Positions 18,464 to 26,730 of a stretch of 64,000 nucleotides of DNA are shown one piece after another. The stretch is taken from contig NZ_JAENRR010000003.1 of NCBI RefSeq assembly GCF_016612505.1, forward strand, positions 62,001 to 126,000, in the 5' to 3' direction. This stretch comes from Carboxylicivirga marina (GTDB taxonomy: Bacteria > Bacteroidota > Bacteroidia > Bacteroidales > Marinilabiliaceae). Position 1 is the stretch's first letter. Every line of letters starts with the position of its first letter. Under the pieces are notes generated by a model. That model saw only the letters and a list, made by a program, of their open reading frames with translations. It did no database searches and was not told the DNA's origin. Made by a program: the position numbers and the translations under genes.

Positions 18464-19600
18464 ATGAAGCTTAAATGTTTAATCGACAAATATGATACAC
18501 CGCTCTATGTCTATTCCGAAGAGGCCATTCGGAATAATTACCAAATGATTGAAAGGGCTTTTCCTTATCGACCTAATCAGATTCACTATGCAGTAATGTG
18601 CAATAACTATCCTGATGTGCTAAAGACTATACAGTTATTGGGTGGTTCAGTACAGATTAATTCCTTGCGCGAACTTGAGTTAGTGAAGAAGCTAGGTTTT
18701 AAAGATGAGCACATATCTTTTACATCTATCGGACTCAATGAGAAAAGTATTAAAGAGCTAATTAACAACCAACTTACAGTTAATCTGGATTCACTAGAGG
18801 AGGTGGAGAAGTATTGCAAGGCTGGGAGGGGAAAGCATTTTGGTATTAGGGTGAACATAGTTGTAGACATTCCCTTGGAGGCTGGGCATACTAACTCCTA
18901 TAGACACACCGATGTTGGTATTCGGGAACAGGATTTTAAATCGGTTAAACTAATAGCTGCTCGTTATGGGTGTAAGGTCATTGGTGTACATGGATATTTA
19001 GCATCTAACCTATTGGATTCAAGTCCTTTTTTTTACTATGCCGATTATTTAAAAAGGTGTGCAAAACAGTTTCCGGATATCGAGTATATTAATTTTGGGA
19101 GTGGTTTCGGTGTTTTCTGCGATTCGGCCGAAAAACAGTTTGACTTTAAGAAAACGGGCCAGTATTATTCGGATATAACAACAGAACTAAGTACATTTTT
19201 TAAAAGAGATATTCAACTAAAAATAGAGCCTGGTCGTTCATTAATAGCAGCTGCAGGAATTTTACTTGCAAAAGTAACCAATGTCAAACAGCTTGAACAT
19301 AAGAGACAAGTAGCAATCAATGTTGGATTCGGAGGTTTTGCCAGACCTAAACTGTACGATGCCTGTCATTTAATTGAAGTTGCAGGTAAGGATAAAATAC
19401 AGGGGGTATACGATGTAAGAGCAGCAACAGTTTTGCAAACCGATTTCATTGCGAGAGATCGAAGCCTGCCAATGATTGAAGAGGATGATATTGTCGTCAT
19501 TCGTAATACTGGGGCTTACGGCATGGTTATGGCTTCGGGGTTTCCTGGGTGTATAAAGCCGAAAGAAATTATGATATCTTCTTTTGCTGATATTTTATAA
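18464..19600 (+). CDS. Fold-III PLP decarboxylase homologue (LysA-like) lacking the PLP lysine
   Basis: A 378-residue protein with the full layout of diaminopimelate/ornithine decarboxylases: a TIM-barrel N-terminus and a C-terminal beta domain. Phosphate-binding parts are kept (INFGSGFGVF; EPGRSLIAAAG) and so is GAYGMVMASG near the end. But the motif that normally reads YAVKAN, with the lysine that binds PLP, reads HYAVMCNNYP: residue 45 is Met (codon ATG at 18596-18598, one base from AAG). The catalytic cysteine region (C-x-S-x-D) reads VLQTD. The protein is therefore probably not a normal decarboxylase and may be a binding or regulatory relative. It is the last gene of the cluster, 17 bases after the fused membrane protein. 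Confidence 0.8.
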   Translation: MKLKCLIDKYDTPLYVYSEEAIRNNYQMIERAFPYRPNQIHYAVMCNNYPDVLKTIQLLGGSVQINSLRELELVKKLGFKDEHISFTSIGLNEKSIKELINNQLTVNLDSLEEVEKYCKAGRGKHFGIRVNIVVDIPLEAGHTNSYRHTDVGIREQDFKSVKLIAARYGCKVIGVHGYLASNLLDSSPFFYYADYLKRCAKQFPDIEYINFGSGFGVFCDSAEKQFDFKKTGQYYSDITTELSTFFKRDIQLKIEPGRSLIAAAGILLAKVTNVKQLEHKRQVAINVGFGGFARPKLYDACHLIEVAGKDKIQGVYDVRAATVLQTDFIARDRSLPMIEEDDIVVIRNTGAYGMVMASGFPGCIKPKEIMISSFADIL

Positions 19601-19615
19601 TGACTTAATAATTTT

Positions 19616-19641
19616 CCGAATAGCCGTTGAGGATTATTCGG
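19616..19641 (+). terminator. Hairpin after the cluster, weak terminator
   Basis: CCGAATA (19616-19622) pairs with TATTCGG (19635-19641) across a 12-nt loop, 15 bases after the last stop. The tail is CTTCAAAAC, so no T run is present. The remainder of the 546-base gap 19601-20146 is AT-rich and shows no gene or repeat. Confidence 0.45.
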
Positions 19642-20146
19642 CTTCAAAACAAATGTCCTAAAGAGTTCAATCGAATGAATAGGAGTCTCACAGAATGCAG
19701 GTTTAGATGATAAACATTTATTGAATAGTGGTAAGTTGTGAACAAAGTATTACATTTTCTACAACGTCATATTCAACTTTACTTGGTGTTTAAAATAGTT
19801 TTTAGCGCCTTAAATTGACAGTTATGACTTCACCTCTCATAAATAATAGCTAATCATGTTATAATGCTCACCTTCGGGAATTTACAAGCAAAGCTTATCT
19901 GTAGTAGATATTTGAATTAAAAAAACACTGAAATTATATTATAACATTTGTATACTAGTGATAATCAGGTTGCTTTGCTTGCAAATATATACTATATTGG
20001 AAAAACAAGCACAACTCCTTTTTACTACTTTGTTTTAAATAACCTGACATTTTAACCACTATTGACCGACTTTAAGCTTGATTAAAGAAGCTTATCAGGC
20101 TGAGGATTTATTGCATATTCTTTAGTTTCATATAAATCAACTTGTC

Positions 20147-20638
20147 ATGAAAACAAATTCAATAGTAGTAATTAGCTTGATTTTTATTGGCATTGCCTGT
20201 GCACCTGACATAATTAATACAGAAGGTGATGTCAAAGCGATAACAGAAGTCTCAGAACAAATTGTCAAAGCCTGGAATGAAGGAGACTACCAGGCCTTTA
20301 TCGGATTCCTGGATTCCAATGCCTCTGTAATGCCCCCGGCCGCCCATTCTATTAAAGGTATTGAGGCGCTAAAGTCAATCTACAGTGAATCGTTTAATGC
20401 ATTTACTTTTAGTGTTACTGAATCAATCAGTGAAATCAATGTTTTTGGTGATTATGGATATGTAATGGCAAATTGGGTTGGTTCATCAACTCGGATTGGA
20501 GGTGAATCAATAGATTTCAACAATAAAATGATTGCTATTTATAAAAAACAGTCAGATGGCAGGTGGCTTGTGTATCGTAATATTTTCAATAGCAATGATG
20601 ATACTCAGAAAGAAAAAAGCGCTGAGCTTTCTGACTAA
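20147..20638 (+). CDS. SnoaL/DUF4440-like lipoprotein
   Basis: A 163-residue lipoprotein (lipobox IGIAC, Cys18) with an NTF2-like cone fold of the DUF4440/SnoaL group: ITEVSEQIVKAWNEGDYQAF, then VMPPAAHSIKGIEALKSIY and a C-terminal GRWLVYRNIFNSN. Family members include ketosteroid-isomerase relatives and many binding proteins of unknown role. It is anchored in an envelope membrane. It is the first of three lipoprotein genes on the same strand (gaps 52 and 22 bases), with no visible link to the preceding cluster. Confidence 0.8.
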   Translation: MKTNSIVVISLIFIGIACAPDIINTEGDVKAITEVSEQIVKAWNEGDYQAFIGFLDSNASVMPPAAHSIKGIEALKSIYSESFNAFTFSVTESISEINVFGDYGYVMANWVGSSTRIGGESIDFNNKMIAIYKKQSDGRWLVYRNIFNSNDDTQKEKSAELSD

Positions 20639-20690
20639 TCCACATATATATTGAAAGTAAAGTTATTTCTTAAACAAATAATTAAGCCTT

Positions 20691-21446
20691 ATGAAAGAAC
20701 AATTGTCAGCAGGGAGATTTCTATTCCTCATCTGTTTAACAAGCATATGCCTGGCAGCCTGCAACCCTGGTTCAAATAAAGCTAAAAAGAACCAAACAAG
20801 CAGCCCTCAACAGGGTCACCTGATTGCTAAAATCGAAGGTGTATTCGAATATCTCACCCCGAATCAAGGAATTGCCATCATGTTAAAAGGCCGATACATA
20901 TACATATATAGTGAATCGGACGATAACATGTATTGTCACTCAGGAATCTATAAGACTTCCGGTGAAATAATTACAAATACGATTCTATTCTCACCAAAAT
21001 CAGAGGATATTGGAAAGTCGTTTCAATGGAAAGTGCTTAGCTTATCTGGCGATACCTTATTAGCAGCCGTATTAGATGATGATGGCAACATTGTCAATAA
21101 GGTAAGATCACTTAAAAAAGTTGCAGCTGATGACCATCTGATCCAACAAATGAACGAATTTGAAGGAACATTTAATTACGTTCCTCCTCTTACCGGACAA
21201 GGCATAATGCTTCAAGGATATTATGTATATATGGCAAACGATAATGAAGGTAATAATATGGGCCATGGCGGCACTTACATTCAGAATCAAGACACTTTTA
21301 CTAACATGAAGCTATACAACATAAATAAAACGATAAACTCTGAATTGCGCTGGATAGGCAAAATGAAAGAGGACACTATTGTATGGGCAGTTATTAATGA
21401 TGCCAATCAAAAAACTTGGCAAGGCTATAGCTTAAAAATCAGATAA
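20691..21446 (+). CDS. Lipoprotein with two internal repeats, unknown function
   Basis: A 251-residue lipoprotein (lipobox LAAC, Cys24). The mature part consists of two similar units of about 95 residues: one from residue 49 (EGVFEYLTPNQGIAIMLKGR) and one from about residue 158 (EGTFNYVPPLTGQGIMLQGY). Shared marks are the opening EG-x-F-x-Y, the G-x-x-x-Y-x-Y pair, a HSG/GHGGTY turn and a closing W-K/AVIND segment. The two units probably form a pair of small beta domains. I do not recognise the family. It lies between two NTF2-like lipoproteins, in a probable operon. Confidence 0.75.
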   Translation: MKEQLSAGRFLFLICLTSICLAACNPGSNKAKKNQTSSPQQGHLIAKIEGVFEYLTPNQGIAIMLKGRYIYIYSESDDNMYCHSGIYKTSGEIITNTILFSPKSEDIGKSFQWKVLSLSGDTLLAAVLDDDGNIVNKVRSLKKVAADDHLIQQMNEFEGTFNYVPPLTGQGIMLQGYYVYMANDNEGNNMGHGGTYIQNQDTFTNMKLYNINKTINSELRWIGKMKEDTIVWAVINDANQKTWQGYSLKIR

Positions 21447-21468
21447 TTCATTTCTTAAAAAAACGATC

Positions 21469-22227
21469 ATGAAAAAACTTATTATTCTCTTAGGAATTGC
21501 CTCAGTTATAACTGCGTGCACTACTATTGATCAGCAGCAAGATATTCAAAATGCAGAAGCATCAATTAAAGGATTTTACACGGCCGTTGTTGATTTTAAC
21601 TACGATGAATTGCCAGAGTTTTGTACTGATGAATTCAGTGCTTTTGAAGAAGGTTTCGACTTTGGTACCATAGATGGGTACATTAATACTTTGAAATCTA
21701 TGGAAGGAATGGCTATTGATATAGATCTTAATTTTGTTAAAACTGAGATTGTTGGAGATATCGCGCATTCGATCGTAGAATTTGACGCATCCTTTACAAA
21801 AGGTGCGGTTATGATAGCATTTCAGACCTATGAAAACTATATTTTAAAGCGGGTAAACAACAAGTGGTTATTGCACTATTGTCACAGTACACACCTAGCT
21901 GATCCGGATGACAAAGCCTATTCAAGCATTCACCTGATGAAAATATCCGAGGAACTTCCTTTAAGCGGACTTGAAGAAGTGGTTGGCAAATTTAATGAAG
22001 CAATTGCTTCAATTGGATATATGGATTGTGGCTACAAAATTATGCCTGTCGTTCCAGGTAGCAATGAACACTATAACTATGTGATGAAAGGCAACTGGAA
22101 AAACCAGGAAACTTATGATGTCATTCACGAACATGAAAGTTACACAAACGTTCACAAGGCATTGCCTGAATCTCTCAATGGTTATTTTAAAGACCAGATA
22201 TATGTAAAAGCCCACAATAAAGAATAA
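21469..22227 (+). CDS. Lipoprotein with NTF2-like N-terminal half
   Basis: A 252-residue lipoprotein (lipobox ITAC, Cys17). Residues about 25-140 resemble the NTF2/DUF4440 fold (AEASIKGFYTAVVDFNYDEL, then YENYILKRVNNKWLLHYCHS). The last 90 residues form another small domain, starting near VVGKFNEAIASIGYMDCGY, that I do not recognise. It is the third gene of the lipoprotein operon, 22 bases after the second. No catalytic signature can be named. Confidence 0.7.
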   Translation: MKKLIILLGIASVITACTTIDQQQDIQNAEASIKGFYTAVVDFNYDELPEFCTDEFSAFEEGFDFGTIDGYINTLKSMEGMAIDIDLNFVKTEIVGDIAHSIVEFDASFTKGAVMIAFQTYENYILKRVNNKWLLHYCHSTHLADPDDKAYSSIHLMKISEELPLSGLEEVVGKFNEAIASIGYMDCGYKIMPVVPGSNEHYNYVMKGNWKNQETYDVIHEHESYTNVHKALPESLNGYFKDQIYVKAHNKE

Positions 22228-22328
22228 AAAATCATCTCGCTGTGTCTGAAAAACAGAAGAGAAGTTTTTAATAATCATAAAACCCGAATTGAATAGATGT
22301 AAATAAATGATTAAAAGTCCCAATAAAC

Positions 22329-22368
22329 AACTCTAACATTCGGATCAATACTTATAGATGTTAGAGTT
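22329..22368 (+). terminator. Long hairpin after lipoprotein operon
   Basis: Perfect 11-bp stem AACTCTAACAT/ATGTTAGAGTT (22329-22339 with 22358-22368), 18-nt loop, followed by TATAATTG. The stem is strong but the T tract is poor. It stands 102 bases after the third lipoprotein gene and before a tiny lipoprotein gene. Confidence 0.55.
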
Positions 22369-22406
22369 TATAATTGTCAATGTTTTTATTAGACACTTTA
22401 ATTGTT

Positions 22407-22553
22407 ATGAAAAGGAAAAATGTTGTTTACAAAAATTTAATTTATCCATTAATATTTGGGTTAATGTTCTCAACCATCAGTTGTTTAAAACCTGATAAGA
22501 ATAATGAATTTGTTGAAGCTGGGGTTCAAAATAATATGGTTGGCATAGATTAA
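22407..22553 (+). CDS. Small lipoprotein, 48 residues
   Basis: Starts MKRKNVVYKNLIYPLIFG and runs through a hydrophobic stretch to a lipobox-like STISC (Cys30), followed by a short polar tail (LKPDKNNEFVEAG) ending at TAA 22551. Tiny lipoproteins of this form are common in Bacteroidota. The mature part would be about 19 residues. It lies 32 bases before the broken universal stress protein copy. It may itself be a remnant of a longer gene. Confidence 0.5.
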   Translation: MKRKNVVYKNLIYPLIFGLMFSTISCLKPDKNNEFVEAGVQNNMVGID

Positions 22554-22585
22554 TACAGGTTATTTAACTATTAAACTATCATCTT

Positions 22586-23035
22586 ATGAAACGAGTTATT
22601 ATTGCACTTGACTTTGATCCCAGTGCCCCAAAGGTGGCTGAGGAAGGTTATACCATAGCAAAAGTTTTAAAAGCGAAGGTTACTTTAGTGCATGTAAAGG
22701 CTGATGCAGATTATTACAGTTCCCTTGGTTAGGCTGTTGTTATTGGCTTCTCTGGTCATTTAAAAGATGATACACCTATTGCACCTGAAAAAATTGACTC
22801 TGATGCTATTTCGCAGGAATTTCTTAATAAGGCGATGTTACATCTTGCAGATAAGACCATCGAAGTTATGGTAGCAAACGGTTCATGTGCCGATTCATTG
22901 ATTGATGTTGCCAATCAGTTAAACGCATATATGATAGTTATGGGTTCGCATAGCCGTAAATGGTTTGAAAACACAACTATTGGCAGTGTTATACCAATTG
23001 TATATCAAGTTGCAGTATTTTTTGCCAAAATTTAA
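22586..23035 (+). pseudogene. Universal stress protein pseudogene (copy of the gene at 33020)
   Basis: The sequence from about 22557, including 30 bases before the ATG, is nearly identical to 32992-33425, the intact universal stress protein gene. Here codon 49 is TAG (22730-22732) where the intact gene has CAG. Near the end, after TTIGSV, about 20 bases differ or are missing, so the last residues read IPIVYQVAVFFAKI in place of the intact end. The downstream part from the ATG at 22835 stays open but lacks the nucleotide-binding start of the domain. The copy is non-functional as a complete protein. Confidence 0.9.
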
Positions 23036-23148
23036 GAATGTAATAAAAAATCAACAAGAGGATATTGGAAAAATCGCATTGGCTTCCCTGAAGATTAGTC
23101 AAATAAGTGCATTTAGCAATGGTTTTTTGTAATTAAAAAGTTATAGGA

Positions 23149-23433
23149 TTGTTCTCTCCTTATCTTATATCGACTGGTGATATTTACAGCCGAGAGGATT
23201 TAAATAAGCTATTAACAAGATTTCAGGATATTGAGAGACGAAACGTTAAGCTTTGTTTCGGCAACCAATTAGTTTTAAGGATAATATTAAACAATTCTAC
23301 TTTAAAAATAGTGATATTTCCAAAGAGGACATCCAAAAAGAAATTAAAGTTATTCGTCCAGAGCTCAAGCTTTCCAAAGGCATTATCAACATTAGAAAGA
23401 GAGAGTTTAGTAATCAAAAAAAGGCATAGCTAG
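23149..23433 (+). pseudogene. Unidentified gene remnant with frameshift
   Basis: A TTG-started frame reads LISTGDIYSREDLNKLLTRF and then becomes implausible after about residue 40. From about 23277 a different frame reads KDNIKQFYFKNSDISKEDIQ and on to NIRKREFSNQKKA before TAG at 23427. The two pieces together look like one protein segment cut by a frameshift. I do not recognise the family. The surrounding stretch (23036-23148) holds no gene. Confidence 0.4.
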
Positions 23434-23537
23434 AGTTGGCAAGAATACATTAGCTATAATTTAATAACTTATAAATATTTCGCTTGCTATATGATTGATT
23501 TTGGTGCGTTTTATGCCGAACTCTTTTGTATCAAATC

Positions 23538-23630
23538 ATGGCCGATAATAAATTTGATGAAGCATGTAATAAAAAGTGGGTGACTTTTATTGGCTTATTG
23601 ACCTTGGTTTGGAACATATTCTACATGTAA
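23538..23630 (+). CDS. Possible 30-residue membrane peptide
   Basis: An ATG frame reads MADNKFDEACNKKWVTFIGL and continues through a hydrophobic stretch to FYM and TAA. It could be a one-helix membrane peptide or chance. It lies in the stretch 23434-23985, which otherwise holds nothing I recognise. Confidence 0.25.
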   Translation: MADNKFDEACNKKWVTFIGLLTLVWNIFYM

Positions 23631-23994
23631 TTTCTGAACAGTCTCTGCTCATGGGCATAACACTCGTCCTTCCATAACCTTTGATCAGTAGAAAACAACA
23701 ACTGGTATAGATAATAATATGTGTTAAAGTAATGCTGTTATCAAATGAAATGCAGATAATGCCAGCTTCATTGTTCTATAGTTAGTATTCTTGCTCAGAT
23801 AGTATTTTACAGGTTCAAGGGCTTCGGGGAGATTATAAAAATAAGAAAGCCAATCAATAATGGGTAAAGGTGAACAAAAGGGCATGGCAGCAATAATTGA
23901 ATGGATGTATCAGGTTTACTTCCCAAGGTTAATTATGAGCACACAACACTACATATTATTGCTTTCAACTTAGTAATTAAGTAAATTGAAAGAT

Positions 23995-24978
23995 ATGAAA
24001 AACCGTGCTCAAAAAATAAGACTGGGACTATTTTTATTAGTCAGTTTAGCTGCGCTGATTTCCAGTTTGATCTTTTTCACGGCTCGTGAATATTTTAAAA
24101 AAGAAGATACCTATTACGTGTCATATGAAGATTTGTCAGTGAGCGGCTTAGATGCAGGCAGTCCGGTGAAATACATGGGTATTCTGGTAGGGAGTATTAA
24201 AGATATTCGCATCGATCCTGATAATGTAAATATAGTGATCGTTGAATTGGCCCTTAAGCCCGAAACGCCTGTTAAAGAGGATGCAAGTGCCAATATTACA
24301 TCTATGGGGATTACCGGGTTAAAGGCCATCGAAATCAGTGGGGGCACTAATAAGTCGAAAGCATTAAAACCGGGTTCTTTTATCAAGGCTGGATCCTCTT
24401 TTTCCGACCAAATTTCAGGTAAAGCTGAAGTGATCGCTAAAAAAGTTGAAAAGGTTCTGAACAACCTTTTACTCTTTACCGAACCTAACAACTTGAATAA
24501 AATAACAATAATGGCTGATAATGCCAGTATGGCACTTATCAATATGGATAGTTTGATAGTTGAAAACAGATTGGATATCCGAAACGCAATTATTCCTTTA
24601 AAAGATATTAGTTATCGCCTTGATGAAACCAGCCGTTTGTTGCTGTCAACCATAGAAGCGGTTCATTCAAAAGCCAAAAGTGATACCATCGACCAGATAT
24701 TTTCAAACATCAGGGATGTTTCGATGAAATTAAACGAAACAGATTTCAAAACACTAGTTGCAGATATAACTGCAATAGCCAATCAAATAGATCTTTTATT
24801 GAGCAAAGTTGATAACGACCTTGATCGGGGAAGCCAGGATTTCTCCGAAAGCCTTCAACTATTAAGGTTGACACTTGAGAACCTGAATCAGGCAGCCATC
24901 AAAATTAATAATGACCCTTCCATACTGATTCGAGGTACCAACCAGAAAAATACACCTGATAATAAATTGACAGAATAG
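23995..24978 (+). CDS. mlaD: MlaD-like MCE-domain lipid transport protein
   Basis: A 327-residue inner-membrane-anchored protein with one N-terminal helix (LGLFLLVSLAALISSLIFF) and an MCE domain (about residues 36-115: YYVSYEDLSVSGLDAGSPVK, VGSIKDIRIDPD, ITSMGITGLKAIEISGG). It binds phospholipid in the periplasm and passes it between the membranes. The tail is helical. The open frame begins at a TTG (23986), but the ATG at 23995 is the better start. It opens an operon with a PqiC-like lipoprotein, an MlaE permease and an MlaF ATPase, spaced 3 to 9 bases apart. Confidence 0.9.
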   Translation: MKNRAQKIRLGLFLLVSLAALISSLIFFTAREYFKKEDTYYVSYEDLSVSGLDAGSPVKYMGILVGSIKDIRIDPDNVNIVIVELALKPETPVKEDASANITSMGITGLKAIEISGGTNKSKALKPGSFIKAGSSFSDQISGKAEVIAKKVEKVLNNLLLFTEPNNLNKITIMADNASMALINMDSLIVENRLDIRNAIIPLKDISYRLDETSRLLLSTIEAVHSKAKSDTIDQIFSNIRDVSMKLNETDFKTLVADITAIANQIDLLLSKVDNDLDRGSQDFSESLQLLRLTLENLNQAAIKINNDPSILIRGTNQKNTPDNKLTE

Positions 24979-24981
24979 AAA

Positions 24982-25599
24982 ATGAGAAGACTCATCCACT
25001 TCATAACAACGATAACGCTTATCTTATTTTGCGCTTGCATTAGTCAGAATAAAATGGTAACCAAATATTATCTGATTGAAAAACCACCTTCGATTCAGTA
25101 TGCTATGGATACAGATACCACCTGGCTGAATGGATTCTGCGAAATCAGTCCCGTACAGATATACCCCGCCTATGGTACTCAAAAAATAGTAAACAGGAGT
25201 AATCGATACGAAATAGTTTATTACAACTATCACCAATGGGCTCAGTTACCAGGTGTATCCTTTACTTTACTACTGGAAGATTACTTTACTCAGACTCCTG
25301 TTTTTAAAGGTGTTTCAACACGATATTGGCGATTAAGCCCGGTTTATAAATTAAGAACGACCATATACAAACTTGAAATTGTTGAACAGGAGAACCATTT
25401 ATTGGCACATATTTCTTTGGAAATTATACTGTCAGCTAACACTGAAGATAAAACATTGATATCGCACCGCGCAGACAAGTTGTTAAAACTTGAAAAAAAG
25501 GATTTAAATGAATATGCAAATTCCATTGGCGTGCTGTTTTATCAGGAATTAAATGCCTTCACGGAAAAAATAATGAAATATGCTTTGGATAATAAATAA
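24982..25599 (+). CDS. PqiC/YmbA-like ABC auxiliary lipoprotein
   Basis: A 205-residue lipoprotein (signal ending LFCAC, Cys19 preferred) that fits the ABC-type transport auxiliary lipoprotein family: TKYYLIEKP at the start of the mature part (the family usually begins with a YxL/YYL motif), then RSNRYEIVYYNYHQWAQLPG, the R-x-x-Y-x-W block. These proteins sit in the outer membrane facing an MCE protein and accept or donate lipids. It lies 3 bases after mlaD and 6 before the permease, as a member of the same operon. Confidence 0.82.
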   Translation: MRRLIHFITTITLILFCACISQNKMVTKYYLIEKPPSIQYAMDTDTTWLNGFCEISPVQIYPAYGTQKIVNRSNRYEIVYYNYHQWAQLPGVSFTLLLEDYFTQTPVFKGVSTRYWRLSPVYKLRTTIYKLEIVEQENHLLAHISLEIILSANTEDKTLISHRADKLLKLEKKDLNEYANSIGVLFYQELNAFTEKIMKYALDNK

Positions 25600-25605
25600 G
25601 CAGTT

Positions 25606-26721
25606 TTGAAAAATAAGAATCACATACCAGCCTATTCGTTGAATATTGAGGAAACAACCTTGCATTTAGCCGGTTCATTACTGATAGGAAATGCCAATGT
25701 TTTTATGGAGGAGGTACTGATGTGCCTGAAAAAGTACAAACATAAACAGATTGTCATTGAAATTGATCATCTGGAATACATTGATAGCATTGGTGTGGCC
25801 ACATTAAACTATTTAAAATCAAGATTGGACGAACGAAAAATTAAGGTACAGATAGATGGCGGTAAAAAGGAAATCAAACTAAAACTCCAAACCTTTTCCT
25901 TAAACGAAACGATTCAAATTCAAAAAAATAAGAAAGTCCCTTTTTGGGAGGATGTGGGATACCAAATGTATCGTTTTTTAAACGATGACCTAAGAGCGTT
26001 TATTATTTTGATGACTAATGTAATGTATTGGTCAATTACCGACCTGTTTAAGCCGAAAATGCAGCGCCAGGGTGAGTTTTATAACCAGGCTGTTCTTATT
26101 GGAGTAAATGCCTTGTGGATAGTATTAGCCATGTCTTTCATTATTGGATTAGTATTGGCCATTCAATCTGCTACTCAATTGCGTAATTTAGGAGCTAACA
26201 TTTACATTGTAGACTTGATAGTAATTGCCATGATGAGTGAAATGGGTCCACTGATGCCAGCCATTTTAGTAGCCGGTCGAAGCGGTTCAGCCATTGCCGC
26301 TGAGATAGCCACGATGAAGGTGACCTCCGAAATGGATGCGCTTAAAACCATGGGTATAAACCCCGTTCGTTTTGTGGTGATTCCTAAAATATACGGAACT
26401 ATTGTTACTTTGCCATTTCTGACTATTTTGGCAGATATACTAGGAATATTTGGAGGGATGATTGTGGCCTATTTTTATCTTGATATAAGTTTCCAGGTAT
26501 TTATCAATCGAATGACGGAATCGCTATATAATAGAGATATTCTGATTGGACTCGTTAAAAGCCTTGTATTTGCTTGTATAATTGTTCTTACAGGTAGTTT
26601 TTTTGGTCTTCGTGCTAAACATGGAGCCGAAGGTGTTGGAAAGGTTACTACCCAGGCGGTAGTTGTTTCTATTTCATTGGTCTTTATTGCTGATAGTATC
26701 ATGGGATTACTGTTTTATTAA
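25606..26721 (+). CDS. mlaE: STAS-MlaE fusion permease
   Basis: A 371-residue protein. Residues 1 to about 105 form a STAS domain (VIEIDHLEYIDSIGVATLNY), equivalent to MlaB, which is a separate protein in E. coli. Residues about 125-371 are the MlaE permease, with the family blocks SFIIGLVLAIQSATQLRNLG, MSEMGPLMPAILVAGRSGSA and IAAEIATMKVTSEMDALKTM. The start codon is TTG; no ATG is available before the STAS domain. The fusion ties the regulatory STAS unit to the permease. It works with the ATPase encoded 9 bases downstream. Confidence 0.92.
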   Translation: MKNKNHIPAYSLNIEETTLHLAGSLLIGNANVFMEEVLMCLKKYKHKQIVIEIDHLEYIDSIGVATLNYLKSRLDERKIKVQIDGGKKEIKLKLQTFSLNETIQIQKNKKVPFWEDVGYQMYRFLNDDLRAFIILMTNVMYWSITDLFKPKMQRQGEFYNQAVLIGVNALWIVLAMSFIIGLVLAIQSATQLRNLGANIYIVDLIVIAMMSEMGPLMPAILVAGRSGSAIAAEIATMKVTSEMDALKTMGINPVRFVVIPKIYGTIVTLPFLTILADILGIFGGMIVAYFYLDISFQVFINRMTESLYNRDILIGLVKSLVFACIIVLTGSFFGLRAKHGAEGVGKVTTQAVVVSISLVFIADSIMGLLFY

Positions 26722-26730
26722 AAAATTACA

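Noticed and set aside
18464-19600. Functional diaminopimelate decarboxylase (lysA)
   Set aside because: The PLP-binding lysine and the catalytic cysteine region are absent, and no lysine pathway genes are nearby.
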